Shown here: positions 37,395 to 45,699 of the stretch, piece by piece
Numbering within the stretch: the stretch's first letter is position 1
Layout: the number at the start of each line of letters is the position of its first letter
NCBI RefSeq assembly: GCF_000698575.1
Contig: NZ_JFHD01000042.1
Location: 1 to 55,822, forward strand
Length of the DNA stretch: 55,822 bases
Direction of reading: 5' to 3'
Source: Caballeronia zhejiangensis
Lineage (GTDB): Bacteria; Pseudomonadota; Gammaproteobacteria; Burkholderiales; Burkholderiaceae
Position numbers and translations under genes: made by a program
The notes under the pieces: model-generated
What the model was told of the DNA's origin: nothing
The model's input: only the letters and a program-made list of their open reading frames with translations
The model's database searches: none

Positions 37395-38894
37395 ATGCAC
37401 TCTTTTCCGATTCTCAGTGTCGCGATCTGGCTGCCGATCGTTTTCGGCCTGCTCGTGCTCGCAGTTGGTAACGACCGCAACCCGGCGCCCGCGCGCTGGG
37501 TCGCGCTGGTCGGCTCGGTGCTCGGGCTGATCGTCACGATTCCGCTCATCACCGGCTTCGATACGTCGACGGCCGCGCTGCAGTTCGTCGAACAGTCGAA
37601 CTGGATCGAGCGCTTCAACATCACGTATCACCTCGGCGTCGACGGCATCTCGATGTGGTTCGTCGTGCTGACCGCGCTCATCACGGTGATCGTCGTGATC
37701 GCCGGCTGGGAAGTGATCACCGAGCGCGTGTCGCAGTACATGGCCGCGTTCCTGATCCTCTCGGGCATCATGATCGGCGTGTTCTCGACGGCGGACGGCC
37801 TGCTGTTCTACGTGTTCTTCGAAGCCACGCTCATTCCGATGTACATCATCATCGGCGTGTGGGGCGGCCCGAACCGCGTGTATGCGGCGTTCAAGTTCTT
37901 CCTGTACACGCTGGCCGGCTCGCTGCTGATGCTGGTCGCGCTGCTGTACCTCTACACGCAGACGCACACGTTCGATCTGGCGACGTGGCAAGCCGCGAAG
38001 CTCGACATGACGCCGCAGGTGCTGCTGTTCATCGCGTTCTTCCTGGCGTTCGCCGTGAAGGTGCCGATGTGGCCGGTGCACACGTGGCTGCCGGACGCGC
38101 ACGTCGAAGCGCCGACGGGCGGTTCGGTCGTGCTGGCGGCGATCATGCTGAAGCTCGGCGCGTACGGTTTCCTGCGCTTCTCGCTGCCGATCGCGCCGGA
38201 CGCGAGCCATTTCCTCGCGCCGGTGGTCATCACGCTGTCGCTGATCGCGGTGATCTACATCGGTCTCGTCGCGATGGTGCAGTCCGACATGAAGAAGCTC
38301 GTCGCGTATTCGTCGATCGCGCACATGGGCTTCGTCACGCTCGGCTTCTTCATGTTCGGTGCGTCGAGCCAGCTCGCGGTCGAAGGCGCGATCATCCAGA
38401 TGATCTCGCACGGTTTCGTATCGGGCGCGATGTTCCTTTCGATCGGCGTGCTGTACGACCGCGTGCACTCGCGCCAGATCGCGGATTACGGCGGCGTCGT
38501 GAACACGATGCCCAAGTTCGCGGCATTCGTGATGCTCTTCGCGATGGCCAACTGCGGCCTTCCGGGTACCTCGGGTTTCGTCGGCGAATTCATGGTGATT
38601 CTGGCAGCGGTGAAGTACAACTTCTGGATCGCTTTCCTCGCGACGTTCACGCTGATCCTCGGCGCGGCCTACACGCTGTGGATGTACAAGCGCGTGTACT
38701 TCGGCGCGGTCGCGAACGACCACGTCGCGAAGCTCAAGGACATCAACGGGCGTGAATTCCTGATGCTCGCCATCCTTGCGCTGTTCACGCTGTACATGGG
38801 CCTGCATCCGAAGCCCTTTACCGACGTGATGCACGAATCCGTGGCAAACCTGCTCTCCCACGTCGCGCAGTCCAAGCTGCCGCTGGCTCAGTAA
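37395..38894 (+). CDS. nuoM: NADH-quinone oxidoreductase subunit M
   Basis: A 499-residue antiporter-like proton-pumping subunit with about 14 hydrophobic segments. Conserved FFEATLIPMYIIIGVWGG (TM5 Glu) and AFAVKVPMWPVHTWLPDAH (TM7 Lys) are intact, as is ANCGLPGTSGFVGEFM. It begins 13 nt after nuoL with a GAGGGAT ribosome-binding site. Confidence 0.97.
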   Translation: MHSFPILSVAIWLPIVFGLLVLAVGNDRNPAPARWVALVGSVLGLIVTIPLITGFDTSTAALQFVEQSNWIERFNITYHLGVDGISMWFVVLTALITVIVVIAGWEVITERVSQYMAAFLILSGIMIGVFSTADGLLFYVFFEATLIPMYIIIGVWGGPNRVYAAFKFFLYTLAGSLLMLVALLYLYTQTHTFDLATWQAAKLDMTPQVLLFIAFFLAFAVKVPMWPVHTWLPDAHVEAPTGGSVVLAAIMLKLGAYGFLRFSLPIAPDASHFLAPVVITLSLIAVIYIGLVAMVQSDMKKLVAYSSIAHMGFVTLGFFMFGASSQLAVEGAIIQMISHGFVSGAMFLSIGVLYDRVHSRQIADYGGVVNTMPKFAAFVMLFAMANCGLPGTSGFVGEFMVILAAVKYNFWIAFLATFTLILGAAYTLWMYKRVYFGAVANDHVAKLKDINGREFLMLAILALFTLYMGLHPKPFTDVMHESVANLLSHVAQSKLPLAQ

Positions 38895-38919
38895 CGTCGT
38901 GCGGAGGAACTAAAAGATC

Positions 38920-40392
38920 ATGCAAAACGCCTCTATGAGTATTCTTTGGCCTGACGCGATCCTGATGGCGTCGGTCGTTCTGGCCTGGCTCAACGACACG
39001 ATGTTCGGCCCGAAGAGCCGCGGCACGACGTATCTGATCGCGCTCGTGTCGACGATCGTCTGCGGCGTGTGGTTCGCCGTCACCGCGCTCGACCCGACGC
39101 CGCATTTCTTCTTCACGCGCATGTATATCGTCGATCCGTTCGCGAGCGCGATGAAGGCGGTGGTGTGTCTCGGCTACGCGGTGTCGATCATCTACTCGAA
39201 GAAGTATCTGGAAGACCGCGACCTGTTCCGCGGCGACTTCTTCCTGCTCGGCCTGTTTTCGCTGCTCGGCCAGTGCGTGATGATTTCGGGCAACAACTTC
39301 CTGACGCTGTATCTCGGCCTCGAACTGATGTCGCTGTCGCTGTACGCGGTGATCGCGCTGCGCAAGGACGTGCCGCAGTCGAACGAGTCGGCGATGAAGT
39401 ACTACGTGCTCGGCGCGCTCGCATCCGGCTTCCTGCTGTACGGCATCTCGATGATCTACGGCGCGACCGGCTCGCTCGATCTGAACGAAGTGCTGAAGAC
39501 CGTCGCATCGGGCCGCATCAACGACGCCGTGCTGCTGTTCGGCGCGATCTTCATCGTTGCGGGCGTGGCGTTCAAGATGGGCGCGGTGCCGTTCCACATG
39601 TGGGTGCCTGACGTCTACCAGGGCGCGCCGACCGCGATGACGCTGCTCACCGGCGGCGGACCGAAGGTCGCGGCGTTCGCGTGGGGTCTGCGCTTCCTGG
39701 TGATGGGCCTCTTGCCGCTCGCGGTGGACTGGCAGGAAATGCTCGTGATCCTCGCGGCGCTGTCGCTGATCGTCGGCAACATCACGGGTATCGTGCAGAA
39801 GAACATCAAGCGGATGCTGGCTTACTCGGCCATCTCGAACATGGGCTTCGTGCTGCTGGGTCTGCTCGCCGGCGTGGTCGACGGCAAGCTGACGGGTGCG
39901 GCGGGCGCATACAGCTCGGCGATGTTCTACAGCATCATCTATCTCGTCACGACGCTCGGCACCTTCGGCGTGGTCATGCTGCTCGCGCGCCGCGACTTCG
40001 AAGCCGAAATGCTCGAAGACTTCAAGGGCCTGAATCAGCGCAGCCCGGTATTCGCGTTCGTTATGATGATCATGATGTTCTCGCTCGCCGGCATCCCGCC
40101 GACGGTCGGCTTCTACGCGAAGCTCGCCGTGCTCGAAGCGACGATGAACGCCGGTCTCACATGGCTCGCCGTCCTCGCCGTGATGACCTCGCTCGTGGGC
40201 GCGTTCTACTACCTGCGCGTCGTCAAGCTGATGTACTTCGATGCGCCGACGGACGCATCGCCGATCGTCGCCGGCGGCCTGAACCGCTCGCTGCTCGCGT
40301 TCAACGGCCTGGCCGTTCTGGTGCTCGGTCTGGTGCCGGGTCCGTTGATGAGCGCGTGCCTCACGGCGATCTCGCATACGCTGCCGCTGTAA
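38920..40392 (+). CDS. nuoN: NADH-quinone oxidoreductase subunit N
   Basis: A 490-residue antiporter-like subunit, about 14 hydrophobic segments. Conserved LYLGLELMSLSLYAVIAL (Glu of TM5) and VAFKMGAVPFHMWVPDVYQG (Lys of TM7) are present. Last canonical nuo gene. Its TAA stop shares a base with the ATG of the DUF2818 gene (TAATG), so that protein is made with complex I. Start at the first ATG (MQNASMSILWPD); the Met five codons later is also possible. Confidence 0.96.
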   Translation: MQNASMSILWPDAILMASVVLAWLNDTMFGPKSRGTTYLIALVSTIVCGVWFAVTALDPTPHFFFTRMYIVDPFASAMKAVVCLGYAVSIIYSKKYLEDRDLFRGDFFLLGLFSLLGQCVMISGNNFLTLYLGLELMSLSLYAVIALRKDVPQSNESAMKYYVLGALASGFLLYGISMIYGATGSLDLNEVLKTVASGRINDAVLLFGAIFIVAGVAFKMGAVPFHMWVPDVYQGAPTAMTLLTGGGPKVAAFAWGLRFLVMGLLPLAVDWQEMLVILAALSLIVGNITGIVQKNIKRMLAYSAISNMGFVLLGLLAGVVDGKLTGAAGAYSSAMFYSIIYLVTTLGTFGVVMLLARRDFEAEMLEDFKGLNQRSPVFAFVMMIMMFSLAGIPPTVGFYAKLAVLEATMNAGLTWLAVLAVMTSLVGAFYYLRVVKLMYFDAPTDASPIVAGGLNRSLLAFNGLAVLVLGLVPGPLMSACLTAISHTLPL

Positions 40393-40712
40393 TGTCGGCG
40401 GCAGGCTGGTTCATCGTGCTGTTGGCGCTCGTTCTTGCCAACGTGCCGTTCCTGAATCAGCGCCTCTTCGCCATCGTCCCGTTGCCGCTTCCGGCGACGA
40501 CGGGACGCAAGGCGGTGAAGAAGAGCGCGTGGATTCGCATCGGCGAGCTCGTCGTTCTTTACTTTGTGGTCGGTGCGCTCGGCTTCATGCTCGAAGCGCG
40601 CGCCGGCAACCGATTCGATCAGGAATGGCAGTTCTATGCCATTACCTTCAGTCTCTTCGTCGTGTTCGCCTTTCCGGGCTTCACGTATCAATATCTCGTC
40701 AAACGCCGCTGA
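40392..40712 (+). CDS. DUF2818 small membrane protein, terminal gene of the nuo operon
   Basis: A 106-residue protein starting MSAAGWFIVLLALVLANVPF with three hydrophobic segments (about residues 5-23, 51-70 and 80-98) and a basic middle (TTGRKAVKKSAW). It matches the DUF2818 family, which I know as a gene that follows nuoN in beta-proteobacteria. The start overlaps the nuoN stop by one base, and a terminator lies at its end, so it is the last gene of the complex I transcript. Role unknown; an assembly or accessory subunit of complex I is a reasonable guess from context. Confidence 0.85.
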   Translation: MSAAGWFIVLLALVLANVPFLNQRLFAIVPLPLPATTGRKAVKKSAWIRIGELVVLYFVVGALGFMLEARAGNRFDQEWQFYAITFSLFVVFAFPGFTYQYLVKRR

Positions 40713-40739
40713 CCGCTTCGTGCTGTCAGCGGCTTGTTT
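40705..40739 (+). terminator. Terminator of the nuo operon
   Basis: GCCGCTGAC (40705-40713, overlapping the DUF2818 stop) pairs with GTCAGCGGC (40725-40733), followed by TTGTTT. Confidence 0.7.
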
Positions 40740-40762
40740 GCTTCAACAGCACAGGGCCCAAG

Positions 40763-41362
40763 ATGGCAGATCATTCCTCGATTCCCGGTAACGACGACGG
40801 CCTCATCGAAAAGAAGGTCGAAAGCGTCACGCTGCACGAGGGCAAGTTCCTCACGCTGAAACGCGATACCGTTGAATTGCCCGATGGCAAGCACGCGACG
40901 CGCGAGTTCGTCGAGCATCCCGGCGCGGTGATGATTCTCCCGGTCTTCGACGACGGACGCGTGCTGCTCGAACGCCAATTTCGTTATCCGGTGGGCCGCG
41001 TGCTGCTTGAATTTCCGGCGGGTAAGCTCGATCCGGACGAAGACGAGCTGACGTGCGCGAAACGCGAGTTGCAGGAAGAGACGGGTTACACCGCGCGTGA
41101 ATGGACGTTCCTCACGCGAATCCATCCGGTGATTTCGTATTCGACCGAGTTCATCGACATCTATCTTGCGCGCGGCCTCGATGCCGGCGATGCGAAACTC
41201 GACGAAGGCGAATTCCTCGAGACTTTCGTCGCCGACGAAGCGCAGTTGATGGCCTGGGTGAAGGACGGCAGCATCAGCGACGTGAAGACGATCATCGGCG
41301 TGTTCTGGCTGGAGAAGATCCGCTCGGGTGAGTGGAAGCTTGGTGAGTCGATCGAGGATTGA
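40763..41362 (+). CDS. Nudix hydrolase, ADP-ribose pyrophosphatase type
   Basis: A 199-residue Nudix protein starting MADHSSIPGND. The Nudix box is complete at residues 87-109 (G-x5-E93-x7-R101-E-L-x-E-E-x-G), beginning GKLDPDEDE. The upstream EFPAG and the segment PVISYSTEFIDIYLA fit the NudF-like ADP-ribose pyrophosphatase subfamily, which hydrolyses ADP-ribose to AMP and ribose 5-phosphate. Substrate is inferred. It sits between the nuo terminator and its own terminator. Confidence 0.88.
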   Translation: MADHSSIPGNDDGLIEKKVESVTLHEGKFLTLKRDTVELPDGKHATREFVEHPGAVMILPVFDDGRVLLERQFRYPVGRVLLEFPAGKLDPDEDELTCAKRELQEETGYTAREWTFLTRIHPVISYSTEFIDIYLARGLDAGDAKLDEGEFLETFVADEAQLMAWVKDGSISDVKTIIGVFWLEKIRSGEWKLGESIED

Positions 41363-41384
41363 GCGCTCGTCACACGGATGCGTG

Positions 41385-41418
41385 CAAAAGCTGCCTCGAT
41401 GGCCGCTTTTGTCGTTTT
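41385..41418 (+). terminator. Terminator after the Nudix gene
   Basis: CAAAAGC (41385-41391) pairs with GCTTTTG (41405-41411), with an inner GCC/GGC pairing, followed by TCGTTTTT. Confidence 0.7.
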
Positions 41419-41560
41419 TGCGTCGTCGAAGGCGCCCTTCGGGCCGAGCGGCTAGAATGAGTAGTTCAGCGTTTGACGGCCACTGCACATTCCTGCAGAT
41501 TTGCGAACGACCGTTCATAAAGCGCGTTTTTGAGATAAACTTCAACGAAGCCCCATCAGC

Positions 41561-42010
41561 ATGAAGGTCCTCGATTTAAAGTGCTCGCACGATCACCGGT
41601 TCGAAGGCTGGTTCGCCTCGACCGAAGAGTTCGAGTCGCAATTGTCGCGCAAGCTGGTTGCTTGTCCGGTTTGCTCGGCGACCGATGTGAGTCGTATGCC
41701 GTCCGCGCCACGCTTGAATTTGTCGTCCGCGCGAGGTGAGGCGGCTTCCCAGCCTGCGCAGACGCAAGCCGCGCCTGAAGCGGCGGCATTGCAGGCGCGC
41801 GCGCTGCAATTCATGCGCGAGCTGATCGAGAAGACCGAAAACGTGGGCGACCGGTTTGCCGACGAGGCGCGGCGCATTCATTACAACGAGGCGCCGGCGC
41901 GCAACATACGCGGCGTCACGACGCCCGAAGAGACGCACGCCCTTCTCGAAGAAGGGATCGACGTGATGCCGTTGCCTGTTCCGGACGTGCTGAAAGAGCC
42001 GCTGCAGTAA
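41561..42010 (+). CDS. DUF1178 family protein
   Basis: A 149-residue protein starting MKVLDLKCSHDHRFEGWFAS. The N-terminal part carries a zinc-ribbon-like pair of cysteine sites (KCSHDHRFEGWF and ACPVCSATDV, Cys8 and Cys35/Cys38), as in the FmdB-like family. The middle (50-80) is Ala/Gln/Pro-rich, and the C-terminal half (ALQFMRELIEKTENVGDRFA...EARRIHYNEAP) is the conserved DUF1178 region. Function unknown. Confidence 0.85.
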   Translation: MKVLDLKCSHDHRFEGWFASTEEFESQLSRKLVACPVCSATDVSRMPSAPRLNLSSARGEAASQPAQTQAAPEAAALQARALQFMRELIEKTENVGDRFADEARRIHYNEAPARNIRGVTTPEETHALLEEGIDVMPLPVPDVLKEPLQ

Positions 42011-42164
42011 CGTTCTTGCGCGGTGTCTTTGCGGGCTCCGGAAGGGGCCGTGAAGGAGACACTGCGCATGGACATCAGTTTTTCTCACCGACGCCAGTCC
42101 TCCGCGCGTTCTGCGCGACCGTGTTCTCCGTTGTCAGAATTTGCCGCCACGTAAAGGAGAACGC

Positions 42165-42635
42165 ATGACCTACGCTTTTGAGGATTTCGAAATCGGCAGC
42201 GCCGTGACGCTGGGCGCGCACACGTTCACGAGAGACGAGATCGTCGGATTTGCGGAGCGTTACGATCCGCAACCGTTTCATCTCTCGGAGGCGGCGGGCG
42301 AGGCGTCGCATTTCGGCGGGCTCGTCGCGAGCGGCTGGAACACCTGTTCCGCGATGATGGGCATCCTCGTGCGCGACATGTTGCGCGGTTCGACCTCGAT
42401 GGGCTCGCCCGGTCTCGACAACATCCGCTGGATCAAGCCCGTGCGCGTCGGCGATAGCGTGCGCCTCACCGTGCGCGTGCTCGACAAGCGCGTGTCGAAG
42501 AGCAAGCCGGATCGCGGCATCGTGCAGACGCGCTGGGAAGCGCACAACCAGAACGGCGAGCTCGTGCTGACCGTCGATTCCGCCGCGCTTTTCGGCCTGC
42601 GCAATCCTGTCGATCCGGGCGCGTCAGCCGCCTGA
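42165..42635 (+). CDS. MaoC-family hydratase
   Basis: A 156-residue hot-dog-fold protein starting MTYAFEDFEIGSAVTLGAH, with AAAGGAGA at 42153-42160. The hydratase-2 motif region (DEIVGFAERYDPQPFHLSE, about residues 23-41) holds the expected Asp and His, and GGLVASGWNTCSAMMG follows. MaoC enzymes hydrate 2-enoyl-CoA to (R)-3-hydroxyacyl-CoA. Its last 12 bp overlap the convergent acyl-CoA dehydrogenase gene, placing it next to the acyl-CoA cluster it may serve. Confidence 0.87.
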   Translation: MTYAFEDFEIGSAVTLGAHTFTRDEIVGFAERYDPQPFHLSEAAGEASHFGGLVASGWNTCSAMMGILVRDMLRGSTSMGSPGLDNIRWIKPVRVGDSVRLTVRVLDKRVSKSKPDRGIVQTRWEAHNQNGELVLTVDSAALFGLRNPVDPGASAA

Positions 42636-43847
42636 CGCGTATTTCCCGAGTTCGAGCTTCGCGATCGCATTTCGATGCACTTCGTCGGGGCCGTCGGCTA
42701 AACGCAGCGTGCGCGCCGATGCATATGCATAAGCAAGCGGAAAGTCGTCGCAGACGCCTCCCGCGCCGTGTGCCTGGATCGCCCAGTCGATGACCTGGCA
42801 CGCGACGTTCGGCGCGACGACCTTGATCATCGCGATTTCGCCGCGCGCGCCCTTGTTGCCGACGGTGTCCATCATGTACGCGGCCTTGAGCGTCAGAAGC
42901 CGCGCCTGCTCGATCATGATGCGCGCCTCGGCGATACGCTCCTGCGTCACGCCATGCTGCGCGATCGGCTTGCCGAACGCGACACGCGCGAGTGTGCGTC
43001 TCGTCATCAACTCGAGCGCGCGTTCGGCGAGTCCGATCAGACGCATGCAATGATGGATGCGCCCGGGCCCGAGCCGTCCCTGCGCGATTTCGAAGCCGCG
43101 TCCTTCGCCTAACAGCATGTTCGTCGCGGGCACGCGCACGTTGTCGAGCGTGATGTCCATATGGCCGTGCGGCGCGTCGTCGTAGCCGAAGACGTTCAAC
43201 GGCCGATGCACCGTGATGCCGCTCGCATCGGCGGGCACGAGAATCATCGATTGCTGCGCGTGTTTCGGCGCGTCGGCGTCGGTCTTGCCCATCACGATAT
43301 ACACCTTGCAGCGCGGATCGCCCGCGCCCGACGACCACCATTTGTGGCCGTCGATCACGTAGCTGTCGCCGTCGCGCGCGATGCTGCAGCGGATGTTCGT
43401 CGCATCCGATGACGCAACTTCCGGCTCCGTCATCAAAAACGCCGAGCGGACTTCGCCGCGCAACAGCGGCTCGAGCCATTGGGCTTTTTGCGCATCGGTG
43501 CCGTAGCGTTCGATGGTTTCCATGTTGCCCGTATCGGGCGCGCTGCAATTGAAGACTTCGGGCGCCCACGGCACGCGGCCCATGATTTCGCACAAGGGCG
43601 CGTATTCGAGATTCGTCAGCCCCGCGCCGCGCGCCGATGCGGGCAGGAAGAGATTCCACAGTCCCTCGGCGCGCGCTTGCTCCTTCAAGCCTTCGATGAG
43701 GCGCGTCGGAATCCACGCGTTGCCAGCCGCGCGATTCGCCGCGATTTCATCGGCGTAAGCGCCTTCGTTGGGATAGATGTGCGCGTCGAAGAAAGCGAGC
43801 AGCTTCTCGCGCAACGCCTGCACCTTGGGCGTGTAGTCGAAGTTCAT
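42624..43847 (-). CDS. Acyl-CoA dehydrogenase, ACAD10/11-like
   Basis: A 407-residue flavin acyl-CoA dehydrogenase starting MNFDYTPKVQALREKLLAFF. FAD-binding FLMTEPEVASSDATNI, the KWWSSGAG segment and the C-terminal LRLADGPDEVHR are present. The last motif has Asp385 where MCAD has its catalytic Glu in YEGT, a trait I associate with the ACAD10/11 group. The ATG overlaps the stop of the upstream APH-type kinase (ATGA). In animals the two domains are fused, and together they convert 4-hydroxyacyl-CoA via a 4-phospho intermediate. That reaction here is inferred; an ordinary dehydrogenase is the alternative. Confidence 0.87.
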   Translation of the reverse strand: MNFDYTPKVQALREKLLAFFDAHIYPNEGAYADEIAANRAAGNAWIPTRLIEGLKEQARAEGLWNLFLPASARGAGLTNLEYAPLCEIMGRVPWAPEVFNCSAPDTGNMETIERYGTDAQKAQWLEPLLRGEVRSAFLMTEPEVASSDATNIRCSIARDGDSYVIDGHKWWSSGAGDPRCKVYIVMGKTDADAPKHAQQSMILVPADASGITVHRPLNVFGYDDAPHGHMDITLDNVRVPATNMLLGEGRGFEIAQGRLGPGRIHHCMRLIGLAERALELMTRRTLARVAFGKPIAQHGVTQERIAEARIMIEQARLLTLKAAYMMDTVGNKGARGEIAMIKVVAPNVACQVIDWAIQAHGAGGVCDDFPLAYAYASARTLRLADGPDEVHRNAIAKLELGKYASGG

Positions 43848-44947
43848 GCGCTTGTCCCCACTTTTTGTGCGTATGTCCACGCGAGTTCGGCCATCGGCCG
43901 CGCGCGCTTGCCCGCATCGACGGCTTGCGCGCTTGCGGCGGTGCCATCGACGACGCGCTTCATGATGCCCTGCAGGATCGCGGCGATGCGGAACATGTTG
44001 TAGGCGAGATAGAAGTTCCAGTCGCCTTCGATTGCGAAGCCGGTGCGCTCGCAATAGCGTTTCACGTACGCGGCTTCGTCGGGAATGCCGAGCGCCGCCC
44101 AGTCGAGTCCGGCGATGCCGCGAAACTGCGATGGGTCGACATGCCACGCCATGCAGTGATACGCGAAGTCGGCGAGCGGATCGCCGAGCGTCGACAGTTC
44201 CCAGTCGAGCACGGCGAGCACGCGCGGCTCGGCCGGATGAAAGATGAGATTGTCGAGCCGGAAGTCGCCGTGCACGACGCTGACTTTCGGTTCGCGGGAC
44301 GCGGGAATATGCCGCGGCAACCAGTCGATCAGGCGATTCATCGCGTCGATCTTCTCGGTTTCGGACGCGACGTATTGCTTGCTCCAGCGTCCGATCTGCC
44401 GCTCGAAATAATTGCCCGGCTTGCCGTAGCCCGATAACCCGGCGGCCTCGACATCGACGGTATGGAGCGCTGCGATCACGCGATTCGTTTCCTCATAGAT
44501 CGCGGCGCGCTCGACGGGCGTCATGCCGGGCAACGACTGATCCCACAGCACGCGGCCCTGGACGAACTCCATCACATAGAACGCGCGGCCGATCACGCTT
44601 TCGTCCTCGCATAACGCGAGCATGCGCGCGACGGGAACGTCGGTGGCGGCGAGCGCGTGCATCACGCGATACTCGCGCTCGATCGCATGCGCAGACGGCA
44701 AGAGTTTCGCCGCGGGTCCGGGCTTCGCGCGCATCACGTAACTGCGCGCGGGCGTGACGAGCTTGAATGTCGGATTCGACTGGCCGCCGGCAAATTGTTC
44801 GATGGTCAACGGGCCGTCGAAGCCATCGACGTTCGCCGCGAGCCACGCTACGAGCGCATCGGTATCGAAACGCTGTTTGTCCTGCACGGGCCGCGTTCCT
44901 TCGAACGCGGAGAAATCGGACTGCTTTTGCGTCTCGTTGTTCTGCAT
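43844..44947 (-). CDS. APH-family phosphotransferase (candidate hydroxyacyl-CoA kinase)
   Basis: A 367-residue aminoglycoside-phosphotransferase-fold protein. Brenner's motif VVHGDFRLDNLIF (HGD...N, residues 226-233) and the metal-binding Asp248 (LDWELSTLGDP) are intact, and Lys75 (VMRAKPG) is the likely ATP lysine. The N-terminal FAGGQSNPTFKL is typical of the ACAD10/11 kinase domain rather than of antibiotic kinases. It is coupled by a 4-bp overlap to the acyl-CoA dehydrogenase. Antibiotic resistance is unlikely; a CoA-ester kinase like LvaA is the better guess. Confidence 0.83.
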   Translation of the reverse strand: MQNNETQKQSDFSAFEGTRPVQDKQRFDTDALVAWLAANVDGFDGPLTIEQFAGGQSNPTFKLVTPARSYVMRAKPGPAAKLLPSAHAIEREYRVMHALAATDVPVARMLALCEDESVIGRAFYVMEFVQGRVLWDQSLPGMTPVERAAIYEETNRVIAALHTVDVEAAGLSGYGKPGNYFERQIGRWSKQYVASETEKIDAMNRLIDWLPRHIPASREPKVSVVHGDFRLDNLIFHPAEPRVLAVLDWELSTLGDPLADFAYHCMAWHVDPSQFRGIAGLDWAALGIPDEAAYVKRYCERTGFAIEGDWNFYLAYNMFRIAAILQGIMKRVVDGTAASAQAVDAGKRARPMAELAWTYAQKVGTSA

Positions 44948-44969
44948 CGTCTCCTCCGGACTGCGGTTT

Positions 44970-45695
44970 TCAGTTCATGTCGCCGGCCTTGTAGCGAACG
45001 AATTGGGCGTAGAGCAGTTCCATCGTCGTATTGCGCACGTCGGCGTGCAGCGGCGAGGGCGGCGAATGATTGATCGCGTGCACGACCCAGTCGGCCGGCT
45101 TGTCGCCGACATCGAGCGCGTTGATGCAGCCCGTCGCCTGCGACAGATGCCCGAAGAACGCGCGCCCGCCCGCGGTGATCGCGTGCGAGAGCAGCGCGCG
45201 ATTGACGCCACCGTGCAGCACGAGCAGCGCCGTGTCCCACGATCGATCTTCACGCAGACGCGCGACCGCAGGCAGCACGCGGTCGAGCAATTCGCCGATG
45301 GTTTCGCCGCCGAGGAATTGCGTCTCTTCCGGCACGACGCCATCGAACACCGAGAGAAACGCGCGCTCGATGTCCGACACCGTCAGATCCTTCAGCTTGC
45401 CGCCGCGAATTTCCTGCCACTCGGGCCACACTTCGATGTCGATGCTTTGCCCCGTCGCGTCGAGCACGCGTTGCGCGGTTTCGATCGTGCGCGGCAATCC
45501 GCTCGCAATCACGCGATCGAAGCGCACGTTCTGCGCGGCGAACTCGCGGCCCGCGGCGCTCGCTTCCTCGCGTCCGCGCTCGTTGAGCGGCACGCTTTCG
45601 GGATCGATCGCGCGGCCGCTGTCGTCGAAATAGGTGACGTCTCCATGACGCATCAGAAAGATGCGCCGGCGCTTCGGCAATTCGTAGTGAGCCAT
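44970..45695 (-). CDS. Histidine phosphatase family protein
   Basis: A 241-residue phosphoglycerate-mutase-like phosphatase starting MAHYELPKRRRIFLMRHGD. The catalytic RHG (residues 16-18), the ASGLPRTIETAQRV arginine segment and the second histidine in LLVLHGGVNRALL complete the active site. The substrate is unknown. It lies 22 bp upstream of the APH kinase gene, so a phosphatase and a kinase are made together. Confidence 0.85.
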   Translation of the reverse strand: MAHYELPKRRRIFLMRHGDVTYFDDSGRAIDPESVPLNERGREEASAAGREFAAQNVRFDRVIASGLPRTIETAQRVLDATGQSIDIEVWPEWQEIRGGKLKDLTVSDIERAFLSVFDGVVPEETQFLGGETIGELLDRVLPAVARLREDRSWDTALLVLHGGVNRALLSHAITAGGRAFFGHLSQATGCINALDVGDKPADWVVHAINHSPPSPLHADVRNTTMELLYAQFVRYKAGDMN

Positions 45696-45699
45696 GAGC

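Noticed and set aside
43844..44947. Aminoglycoside-resistance kinase
   Set aside because: The APH fold alone suggests this, but the coupling to an acyl-CoA dehydrogenase and the ACAD10/11-like N-terminus argue for a metabolic kinase.
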